Assembly: GCA_947496695.1 (NCBI GenBank)
Contig: CANMEI010000005.1
Span: forward strand, 62,001 to 126,000
Direction: 5' to 3'
DNA length: 64,000 nt
DNA from: an uncultured Cellulophaga sp.
GTDB lineage: Bacteria; Bacteroidota; Bacteroidia; Flavobacteriales; Flavobacteriaceae
Part shown: positions 56,585 to 64,000 of the stretch, piece by piece
Layout: each line of letters starts with the position of its first letter
Position numbering within the stretch: the first letter of the stretch is position 1
The notes under the pieces: model-generated
Told to the model about the DNA's origin: nothing
Database searches by the model: none
The model's input: only the letters and a program-made list of their open reading frames with translations
Made by a program: the position numbers and the translations under genes

Positions 56585-59500
56585 ATGATGAAAAACTACC
56601 TTAAAAAGGGCATATTTCTATGTGCTTTTAATTTATTGATTTTAACTTTTAGCTATGCACAAGTTCCTGATTATTATACGGGAACAGATATTTCTGCAAC
56701 TGGAGATGATTTAAAAACAAACCTATCGGCTTTAATTACAAATACCCATATAACGGAGTTGAGTTATACTCCTGGTGTTTGGGATGCATTAAAGCAAACA
56801 GATTTAGACCCAACCAATTCAAATAATGTTTTGTTAATATATGGGTATGATGATTCTGATTCTGATACCTCAAACGATAGAACAAGATCAAAAGATTCTA
56901 ATGGCGGAAATACAACTGACTGGAACCGTGAACATACATATCCAAAATCATTAGGTAATCCTAATTTAGGTGAATCTGGTCCTGGTTCTGATGCACATCA
57001 TTTGCGAGCATCAGATGTGCAATTTAATAGTACTAGGAGTAATAAACCTTATATTGATGATTCGGGAATAGCAAAAGCAATTAATTCTGGTTATTATCCT
57101 GGTGATGAGTGGAAAGGTGATGTGGCTCGTATGATGATGTACATGTATGTGCGTTATGGTGATCGCTGTTTACCTAATACGGTAGGTTTAGGAGATTCTA
57201 CGTATAGTGCAGATATGCGCGATATTTTTTTAGAATGGAATGCAGAAGATCCTGTCTCTCAAGTAGAAATTAATAGAAATGTTCTTTTAGAAGGTATCCA
57301 GGGAAATAGAAATCCATTTATTGATAACCCAGCATTTGCGACTACAATTTGGGGTGGACCACAAGCAGAAAATAGATTCGAAACTAATTCTACTGATACT
57401 GAAGCACCGACTACACCTACTAATTTAGTAGTGTCAAATATAACTGAAACAGAAACAGTTTTGACTTGGGATGCATCAACTGATAATATTGGTGTTTTAG
57501 CATATCAAATATTTCAAGACGGAACACAAATAGCATCTTCTACAGATATAACCTATACTGTTACTGGTTTAACGGCAGATACAGTATATACATTTTATGT
57601 AATAGCAATTGATGCAGCAAGTAATACTTCAGAAAGTAGTAATGAAGAATCAATTACAACTCTTGAGGGTACTGATATTCCTGAAACAGGAGATTATATA
57701 GCTTTTCAAGGCTATGAAAGTACTACAGAAGATACCTGGGCATACACACAATCACCTATTGCATGTACTGATGGTAGTGATATTTGGGATGTTGTTACTA
57801 GTGTAGGTTCAATAACGGCGCCAAATACTGGAACTAATTTTTTCGGAGTTCAAGATTTAGAAGGTAACTGTGGCACAGCCGATGGTGGTACACTTGTTTT
57901 TAATACAGTTGATATATCAGCTTATGAAGATGTTACTTTGTCTTTTAGTGTAAATGTTGATGGTTTTGATGTTTCAAGCGGAGATATTATTTCATACGAA
58001 ATATTTTATGATACTGTTTCACAAGGTGCAGTTACATTTACTATAGATAGCCCATATAGTACCACAGATTGGGAGCAAATTTCACAAGCAATACCAAATA
58101 CAGTAAGTAATGTTTCTCTAACACTTTATGTAAAACAAAATGGCGGTAGTGATTATGCTGGTTTTGATGATGTTTTATTACAAGGTACTTCAATAGCAGC
58201 AGGTAGTTCTGATGAGGGATTTTTAATTAATGAAGTTGATGCTGATCAAGATAGTACAGACGCATCAGAGTTTATTGAGCTTTTTGATGGTGGTGCAGGT
58301 AATACTTCTTTAGATGGTTATGTTGTTGTATTGTATAATGGTAGTTCAGATGTTAGTTATAATGCTATAGATTTAGATGGTTATACAACTGATGAAAACG
58401 GATATTTTGTAATAGGATCAGAAAGTGTTGAAAATGTTGATTTAGTTTCTTTTACTACAAATGGAATACAAAACGGAGCAGATGCTGTAGCGCTTTATTT
58501 GGGTGATGCAACTAGTTTTCCAACAGGAACAGCAGTACTTATTGATGACACATTAATTGATGCCTTAGTTTATGGTACAAGTGATACTGATGATGAAGGT
58601 TTATTAGTTTTATTAAATGAAGGTGAAGTTCAGGTAGATGAGAATCAAGATAATAACGGAACATCAAATTCAATGCAAAGATCACCAAATGGTCAAGGTG
58701 GTGCAAAAAATACAAATGCATATGCAATGTTAACTCCAACACCAGGAGTTGAAAATAATTCAGAAACTACTGTTGATGATAATGAAGTACCTACAACACC
58801 AGTGAATATTGTAATATCTAACATTACAGGTTCAAGTGTTGATTTGTCTTGGGATGCCTCAATAGATAACGTAGCTGTTAGTGAATATCAAGTATATAAT
58901 GGTACAGACCTTGTTGCTACAACAACAGAAGCATCGGTAACTATTGAAAATTTAGAAGCTATAACGGCTTATAGTTTTACGATTGTTGCAGTCGATGCTA
59001 TAGGTAATATTTCAGAAAGCTCTGCTGTTATTGATTTTACAACAACAACTGTAACAATAAATACAGAAAGTGCTTTACTAATTACAGCTTTATATGATGG
59101 TCCACTTACAGGTGGAGTGCCAAAAGGAGTAGAATTATATGTAACTGAGGATATTGAAGATTTGAGTGTTTATGGTTTAGGCTCTGCTAATAACGGTGGT
59201 GGTACTGATGGTCAAGAATTTACTTTTGATGCTGTAGCTGTTACTGCAGGCACTTTTATATATGTAGCTTCAGAAAGTGTAGAATTTACGAATTTCTTTG
59301 GTTTTGAACCTACTTATACATCTAGTGCTATGTCAATAAATGGCGATGATGCTGTTGAGCTTTTTAAGGAAGGAAGTGTAGTTGATATTTTTGGAGACAT
59401 AAATGTTGATGGTTCTGGTCAAGCTTGGGAATATACTGATGGTTGGGCATATAGAGTTGAAAATACAGGTCCTGATACTGCTTTTTCAATTGAGAATTGG

Positions 59501-62500
59501 ATATTTAGTGGAGCTGATGCATTAGATGATCAAACAGATAATGCAACAGCAACGTTACCAGTTCCTCTTGCAACATACTCATATGCAGTTGCAGGCCCTG
59601 TAGCAATAGTAATCAATGAGGTTGATGTAGATAATACGAGTACCGATGCATTAGAATTTATTGAGCTTTATGATGGAGGTGTAGGAAACACATCTTTAGA
59701 TGGTTATGTTGTTGTATTGTATAATGGTAGTTCTGATGTTAGTTATAATACAATTGATTTAAACGGATTAACAACTGATGAAAATGGTTATTTTGTAATA
59801 GGATCAGAAAGTGTTGAAAATGTTGATTTGGTTGCTTTTACTACAAATGGATTGCAAAATGGTGCTGATGCTGTAGCTCTTTATTTAGCTGATGCATCTA
59901 ACTTTCCAACAGGAACATCAGTAGTAATTGATGATACTTTAATAGATGCTTTGGTGTATGATACTGATGATGCTGATGATGAAGGTTTGTTAGTGTTATT
60001 AAATACAGGAGAAGCACAAGTTAATGAAGCTGGTGAAGGTGATAAAGATAATCATTCTATGCAACGTATTGTAAATGGCAGTGGTGGGCTGAGAAATACA
60101 TCAACATACACACAAGCTATTCCGTCTCCAGGTACTGAAAATGGAGCAGCAGTTATTGCTCCAGATGTAATTACTATTCTTGAAGCTAGAAATACAGCTG
60201 ATGGAGAATTGGTTACAATTTCAGGAGTATTAACAGTTGCTGATGAATTTGCAGGTTCGGCATACATTCAAGATGCAACTGCAGCAATTGCAATTTTTGA
60301 TCAAACAGTTCATGGAGAAGGTAATTTTATGGTAGGTGATTCAATTACACTTACTGGTACTAGAAGCTCATACAGTGAACAAATACAGATTAGTACAGTT
60401 GTAAGTTTAGAGAATAATGGTTTACCTAATTCTCCGATACAAATTAAAACAGTTACCTTGGCAGAGTTGGGTGATCATCCTGCGGAATTAGTACGTGTTT
60501 TAAACCCTGTTTTTCCAAAGGCAGGCGATATTTTATTCGGAGGTTCAAATTATGAAATTACAGATGCTAGCGGCACAGGGGAATTACGTATTGATATAGA
60601 TGTTGAAGCAATTGTGGGGCTAGGGCAACCAGAAAATTGTGAAGAAATTATTGGTGTTGTTGGTCGTTTTTATGATATATATCAATTACAACCTCGTATG
60701 AAATCTGATATGGCTTGTGCGGAAGATTATGTTCCTTTAGGAAGTTCCGTAACAATTTCTAAAGAAAAAACGTTTGATGTAGCTGCTTGGAATATTGAGT
60801 GGTTTGGTGATGAATCTAATTCTCCTGCAATAGGTTATGAAAATGCTGATGCGGTACAGAAAGACAGTGTTAAAGTTGTTTTACAAGCATTAGATGCAGA
60901 TATTTATGCAGTAGAAGAAATATCTGATGAAGAATTGTTTGCAACCTTGGTTGGTGAAATGGAAGGATATAGTTACGTGTTGTCTGATGCAGTCTCTTAT
61001 CCTGATGATACTTCAGGAACACAACAAAAATTAGGATTCATTTATAATACAGCAACAGTTTCAGTTGTAGAAACTAAGCCTCTTTTAGCAAGTATTCACC
61101 CTTATTATAATGGAGGAGATGAATCAGCTTTATCAGATTACCCAGTTACCGATAAAACACGATTTTATGCAAGTGGTCGTTTGCCATTTTTAATGACTGC
61201 AGATGTAACAATTGAAGGCATTACTAAGCAATTTGATATAGTAGCACTACATGCTAGAGCAAATAGTTCAACTACTACTCAAGAGCGTTATGATATGCGT
61301 AAATATGATGTTGAGGTGTTAAAAGATACGTTAGATGCTCAATACGCAACAAGAAATTTAATTGTTATGGGAGACTATAATGATGATGTTGATTTTACAG
61401 TGGCTAGTGATGTGTCTTCTACAGTAAGTACCTTTGAAGCGTATGTAAATGATACTGATAATTATAATATTTTAACCAGTGTATTAAGTGATAATGATTA
61501 TCGTTCGTATGTGTTTAGTGAAAATATGATTGATCATATCATGGTTTCAAATGAGGTTAGTCCAATTTATATAGAAGAAACAGTAAGTGTAGGTTATGAG
61601 TTTTACGATGCAGATTTTTCTACAACAGCATCAGATCACTTTCCGGTAACTGCTCGTTTTTTATTAGAAGAATTTAAAATTGATGAAATTACAGCTTCAA
61701 CAACAAATTGTGATGGTGAAGAGGCAACGGCAACTGTTACTGTTTCTGGAGGTGTATCTCCATATACTTACGAGTGGAGTGATGGGCAATTAACAGCTAC
61801 TGCATCTGATTTAATGGGTGGTGATTATAGCGTGATTGTAACTGATGCTTCAGGAATAAGTTTGACTACTGAAATTACTATAGAGGAAACAACACCTATA
61901 GAAATTACACAAACAGAAGATACTAAAGTATATATTGGTTATGGTGATGAATCATGTGCTATAATAGGTGTTACAAGTGTAAGCGGTGGTGTTGCACCGT
62001 ATGTTTATACATGGAGTACAGGAGAAACTACAGAAGAAATTACTACCTGCCCAGAAGAAACTACAACTTATACAGTTACAGTTACTGATGCAAATGGATG
62101 TTCTGTTGAATCTGAAATAATTGTTGAGGTTGAAGATGTAGTTTGTGAGTCTAGAGGGAGATATACAAAAATACAAATGTGTTACAATGGTCGTTCTGTA
62201 TGTGTTTGGGAATACTTAGTGAAGTACTACGAAAAATATGGATATACTATTGGTTCTTGTACTAGCAATACAGAAGGTGTAGTGGTTTCTGATGTTTATC
62301 CAAATCCTTTTACATCGTATATTATTACAAAAATAGAAGCTTCGGAAAGAGCAAAAGCAGAATTTGTAATTTACAATAGTTATGGTAGGGTAGTTTATAA
62401 ATCATCAAAAACCATTTCATCTGGTGAGAACAAAACAATACTACCATTATGGTATTTAAGTAGAGGGTATTACTATTTAAAAATTTATGTTGATGGTGAA

Positions 62501-62533
62501 TTAAAAAGCACTCAAACCATTATGAGTAAATAA
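56585..62533 (+). CDS. Secreted multi-domain protein with two nuclease domains and a T9SS type-A tail
   Basis: The 1982-residue product has a signal peptide (to about 26). An endonuclease I domain follows (about 40-255; NREHTYPKSLG near 114 and DAHHLRASD near 136). Then come a fibronectin III module (about 273-360), a jelly-roll-like region (about 370-540), lamin-tail-like domains (about 545-725, 825-995, 1005-1165) with a second FN3 at about 740-820, an OB-like region (about 1185-1375) and an exo/endonuclease-phosphatase domain. The last is at about 1395-1690: NIEWFGDE near 1403, MGDYND near 1595, SDHFPV near 1683. SprB-like repeats (about 1700-1860) and a T9SS type-A C-terminal signal (about 1900-1982, DVYPNPF) close it. 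It probably degrades extracellular nucleic acids at the cell surface. Confidence 0.88.
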   Translation: MMKNYLKKGIFLCAFNLLILTFSYAQVPDYYTGTDISATGDDLKTNLSALITNTHITELSYTPGVWDALKQTDLDPTNSNNVLLIYGYDDSDSDTSNDRTRSKDSNGGNTTDWNREHTYPKSLGNPNLGESGPGSDAHHLRASDVQFNSTRSNKPYIDDSGIAKAINSGYYPGDEWKGDVARMMMYMYVRYGDRCLPNTVGLGDSTYSADMRDIFLEWNAEDPVSQVEINRNVLLEGIQGNRNPFIDNPAFATTIWGGPQAENRFETNSTDTEAPTTPTNLVVSNITETETVLTWDASTDNIGVLAYQIFQDGTQIASSTDITYTVTGLTADTVYTFYVIAIDAASNTSESSNEESITTLEGTDIPETGDYIAFQGYESTTEDTWAYTQSPIACTDGSDIWDVVTSVGSITAPNTGTNFFGVQDLEGNCGTADGGTLVFNTVDISAYEDVTLSFSVNVDGFDVSSGDIISYEIFYDTVSQGAVTFTIDSPYSTTDWEQISQAIPNTVSNVSLTLYVKQNGGSDYAGFDDVLLQGTSIAAGSSDEGFLINEVDADQDSTDASEFIELFDGGAGNTSLDGYVVVLYNGSSDVSYNAIDLDGYTTDENGYFVIGSESVENVDLVSFTTNGIQNGADAVALYLGDATSFPTGTAVLIDDTLIDALVYGTSDTDDEGLLVLLNEGEVQVDENQDNNGTSNSMQRSPNGQGGAKNTNAYAMLTPTPGVENNSETTVDDNEVPTTPVNIVISNITGSSVDLSWDASIDNVAVSEYQVYNGTDLVATTTEASVTIENLEAITAYSFTIVAVDAIGNISESSAVIDFTTTTVTINTESALLITALYDGPLTGGVPKGVELYVTEDIEDLSVYGLGSANNGGGTDGQEFTFDAVAVTAGTFIYVASESVEFTNFFGFEPTYTSSAMSINGDDAVELFKEGSVVDIFGDINVDGSGQAWEYTDGWAYRVENTGPDTAFSIENWIFSGADALDDQTDNATATLPVPLATYSYAVAGPVAIVINEVDVDNTSTDALEFIELYDGGVGNTSLDGYVVVLYNGSSDVSYNTIDLNGLTTDENGYFVIGSESVENVDLVAFTTNGLQNGADAVALYLADASNFPTGTSVVIDDTLIDALVYDTDDADDEGLLVLLNTGEAQVNEAGEGDKDNHSMQRIVNGSGGLRNTSTYTQAIPSPGTENGAAVIAPDVITILEARNTADGELVTISGVLTVADEFAGSAYIQDATAAIAIFDQTVHGEGNFMVGDSITLTGTRSSYSEQIQISTVVSLENNGLPNSPIQIKTVTLAELGDHPAELVRVLNPVFPKAGDILFGGSNYEITDASGTGELRIDIDVEAIVGLGQPENCEEIIGVVGRFYDIYQLQPRMKSDMACAEDYVPLGSSVTISKEKTFDVAAWNIEWFGDESNSPAIGYENADAVQKDSVKVVLQALDADIYAVEEISDEELFATLVGEMEGYSYVLSDAVSYPDDTSGTQQKLGFIYNTATVSVVETKPLLASIHPYYNGGDESALSDYPVTDKTRFYASGRLPFLMTADVTIEGITKQFDIVALHARANSSTTTQERYDMRKYDVEVLKDTLDAQYATRNLIVMGDYNDDVDFTVASDVSSTVSTFEAYVNDTDNYNILTSVLSDNDYRSYVFSENMIDHIMVSNEVSPIYIEETVSVGYEFYDADFSTTASDHFPVTARFLLEEFKIDEITASTTNCDGEEATATVTVSGGVSPYTYEWSDGQLTATASDLMGGDYSVIVTDASGISLTTEITIEETTPIEITQTEDTKVYIGYGDESCAIIGVTSVSGGVAPYVYTWSTGETTEEITTCPEETTTYTVTVTDANGCSVESEIIVEVEDVVCESRGRYTKIQMCYNGRSVCVWEYLVKYYEKYGYTIGSCTSNTEGVVVSDVYPNPFTSYIITKIEASERAKAEFVIYNSYGRVVYKSSKTISSGENKTILPLWYLSRGYYYLKIYVDGELKSTQTIMSK
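58236..58620 (+). repeat. Lamin-tail domain repeat, copy 1
   Basis: This segment of the nuclease gene is nearly identical in DNA sequence to 59622-60006, at a constant offset of 1386 bases (462 codons). Long identical stretches include the part coding for LDGYVVVLYNGSSDVSYN and DENGYFVIGSESVENVDLV. Differences are mostly silent, which suggests fairly recent internal duplication or gene conversion. Confidence 0.85.
59622..60006 (+). repeat. Lamin-tail domain repeat, copy 2
   Basis: This is the second copy of the segment at 58236-58620. The intervening lamin-tail-like domain (about residues 825-995) is clearly diverged from both, so the duplicated unit probably included FN3 and the middle domain or was converted locally. 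Confidence 0.85.
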
Positions 62534-62553
62534 TATTTTAGATTACTTTTAAT

Positions 62554-62586
62554 AAAAAAACCGCCAATTTAATTGGCGGTTTTTTT
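62554..62586. terminator. Bidirectional terminator
   Basis: The arms 62554-62569 and 62571-62586 pair perfectly (core CCGCCAAT/ATTGGCGG) with A- and T-runs on the two sides. It separates the convergent nuclease and DoxX-like genes. Confidence 0.9.
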
Positions 62587-62587
62587 A

Positions 62588-63001
62588 TTATACAACTTTT
62601 TTAAGTGTTGCTTTTTCTTTCACTTTTTTTATATATTGTTTGTTTGCTACATTTCTTTTTTTATATAATACATAATTAGTTATTAAAAGTATTAGACAAA
62701 AAACGGCTGTAGCTCCATTGCCATCTTTAGCCAGTAAGTGAGCAATGATTCCTAATGTTAAATTCATAAAAAAGCCTGCATAAGCCCATTCAACCATCCA
62801 TTTTGTTTTTTTAGTTATAATAATGATTAAACCAATAATTTGAGCAGTTCCTAAAATTTGAATTAAATAAGCAGGATAACCAAGGCTAATAATTTTGGTA
62901 ACAATAGCTTCATAATTGATATATGAATTAATTACGGCGCCTACAATAGCTATTGAAAAAAGAGCAAATGATACTAGGTAATATAGTTTGTGATTTTTCA
63001 T
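62588..63001 (-). CDS. DoxX-like four-helix membrane protein
   Basis: The 137-residue product has four membrane helices (about 8-28, 45-62, 70-90, 95-112) and a basic C-terminal tail. The pattern of the second and third helices (LGYPAYLIQILGTAQIIGLIII, WAYAGFFMNLTLGIIAHLLAKDG) is that of DoxX-like small membrane proteins, often annotated as DoxX family in Bacteroidota. Function is unknown. It is transcribed alone, divergent from the Fur-family gene. Confidence 0.75.
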   Translation of the reverse strand: MKNHKLYYLVSFALFSIAIVGAVINSYINYEAIVTKIISLGYPAYLIQILGTAQIIGLIIIITKKTKWMVEWAYAGFFMNLTLGIIAHLLAKDGNGATAVFCLILLITNYVLYKKRNVANKQYIKKVKEKATLKKVV

Positions 63002-63141
63002 AATTTGGGAGTTTTATGTTTTACATTTTAAAATTAAAAACATTATAAGGTTTAAAAATCGACGAATAGTTATAGGTTTATTTACTATAGATGAGTAACT
63101 TTAATCTGTAGATATAATTACACAATAGTTTCCTTGTTATA

Positions 63142-63555
63142 ATGAATAATACTGAGCAATTTCTTGAACAAAAGAATATACGCCCTACTGCAATGCGAAT
63201 ATTGGTGTATCAGTTTATGGCTTCAAAAGAAATTACAGTAGGGTTAACTGATATTGAGAATGCCTTTGATAAAGCTGAAAGAACAACTTTGTATAGAACA
63301 TTAAAAACTTTTGAAGAAAAAGGTATTGTTCATCAAGTAGATGACGGTACAGGAACTACAAAATATGCATTATGTGAAGAAGGCTGTAATTGTGAAGTAA
63401 ATCAAGATTTACACTTGCATTTTCATTGTAGTAAGTGCAATAAAACTATTTGTTTGACAGAACATAAAATTCAACCCATAAACTTACCAGATAATTTTGT
63501 TGCTGAAGATGTGAACCTTGTTGTAAAAGGTATTTGCGATAAATGTAATGTGTAA
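63142..63555 (+). CDS. Fur-family transcriptional regulator
   Basis: The 137-residue product has a winged-helix N-terminus (IRPTAMRILVYQFMAS, ERTTLYRTLKTFEEKGIVHQV) and a dimerisation/metal domain. The latter has DLHLHFHCSKCNKTICL and a C-terminal CDKC, so the structural zinc site of two CxxC pairs is complete. Fur, Zur and PerR-like members cannot be told apart with confidence. It lies 41 bases upstream of a metal-transporting P-type ATPase gene in the same direction, so a zinc-type regulator (Zur-like) is the favoured reading. Confidence 0.88.
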   Translation: MNNTEQFLEQKNIRPTAMRILVYQFMASKEITVGLTDIENAFDKAERTTLYRTLKTFEEKGIVHQVDDGTGTTKYALCEEGCNCEVNQDLHLHFHCSKCNKTICLTEHKIQPINLPDNFVAEDVNLVVKGICDKCNV

Positions 63556-63596
63556 ATGCACTACTGTTGCATGTTCTTATTTCAGAACTTTGTAAT

Positions 63597-64000
63597 ATGA
63601 GTGATCAAGTAAATGTAAATACGAGTTGTGGTTCAGGTTGTTGTAGTAATGAACATAGCCATAGCCATAGCCATGGAGAAGGAAATACTAAGTTTAAAAC
63701 TTATTTACCAGCTATCGTCAGCTTCATAATGCTAGTAGTAGGTATGCTTTTTGATTATACAGTATTTTTATGTTTTTTTAAAGGTTGGGTGCGTTTAGTT
63801 TGGTATGCAATTGCTTATTTACCAGTTGGTCTTCCTGTCTTAAAAGCAGGATTTGAGAGCATAAAAAGAGGAGACTTTTTTACCGAGTTTTTGTTAATGT
63901 CAATTGCAACTATTGGTGCATTTGTACTTGGGGAATATCCTGAAGGTATTGCTGTAATGGTTTTTTATTCGGTAGGAGAATTGTTTCAAGATGCAGCTGT
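63597..64000 (+). CDS. Heavy-metal-transporting P-type ATPase, N-terminal part
   Basis: The reading frame starts at 63597 and is open to the window edge (134 codons seen of about 650 expected). The N-terminus has a metal-binding tail with CGSGCC and HSHSHSHG instead of a full HMA domain. Membrane helices follow, with the stretch YLPVGLPVLKAGFESIKRGDFFTEFLLMSIATIGA, typical of Zn/Cd/Pb-exporting P1B ATPases. The catalytic DKTG motif is beyond the window. The Fur-type regulator directly upstream supports a metal-homeostasis unit. Confidence 0.88.
   Translation, partial: MSDQVNVNTSCGSGCCSNEHSHSHSHGEGNTKFKTYLPAIVSFIMLVVGMLFDYTVFLCFFKGWVRLVWYAIAYLPVGLPVLKAGFESIKRGDFFTEFLLMSIATIGAFVLGEYPEGIAVMVFYSVGELFQDAA

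Overview
The window looks like chromosomal DNA of a marine-type member of the Flavobacteriaceae (Bacteroidota). The evidence is a very A+T-rich sequence, promoters of the Bacteroidota form TTTG-N19-TAnnTTTG, almost no Shine-Dalgarno sequences, type IX secretion (T9SS) C-terminal domains, a PorP/SprF-like protein, a PorE-like OmpA protein, and catabolic islands that alternate with surface-protein genes. The species cannot be named from the sequence alone.

Layout. 1-2.8 kb: two YceI-type periplasmic proteins flank an outer-membrane beta-barrel protein. 3.1-7.8 kb: an M19-type dipeptidase and a lipoprotein amidohydrolase (one operon), then a PepSY-type membrane protein. 7.8-17.7 kb: eight tightly packed minus-strand genes for a nearly complete nucleoside-to-beta-alanine route. 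They encode an aminotransferase, an NCS1 permease, dihydropyrimidinase, beta-ureidopropionase, PreT, PreA, ribokinase and nucleoside hydrolase. Their shared promoter matches the consensus exactly and is overlapped by a perfect palindrome. 18.1-28.0 kb: a uronate catabolic island (LacI regulator, UxaC, UxuA, SDR mannonate oxidoreductase, second LacI regulator, GH78-like rhamnosidase, acetylesterase-like lipoprotein). It ends in a deletion scar where a Gfo/Idh oxidoreductase and a sodium:sugar symporter have both lost their 5' halves.

28.0-40.3 kb: a polysaccharide assembly and export locus with unusual composition. It encodes a response-regulator receiver fused to an ALG5/DPM-like GT2, a large GT-C-like membrane protein, a lipoprotein, a membrane-anchored GH5-like hydrolase, a GT4 glycosyltransferase, a Wzx/PelG-like flippase and a TPR-plus-barrel outer-membrane protein. 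It resembles Pel or PNAG export in logic but not in parts, and is the best candidate here for an undescribed system. 40.7-47.3 kb: a T9SS type-B surface protein with calcium-binding TSP3 repeats, with its PorP/SprF-like and PorE-like partners.

47.4-54.4 kb: a signalling island in which two different nitric-oxide sensor families, H-NOX and FIST (NosP-type), sit in one translationally coupled operon with two histidine kinases, an Hpt protein, a LytTR regulator, a CheY-like regulator and a STAS-like protein. 54.6-64 kb: an intact solute:sodium symporter, tRNA-Arg(UCU) with a strong terminator, a 1982-residue secreted protein carrying two unrelated nuclease domains and a T9SS type-A tail, a DoxX-like protein, a Fur-family regulator and the start of a His-rich metal-transporting P-type ATPase that runs off the window.

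Family assignments come from reading motifs in the translations. No database search was run.
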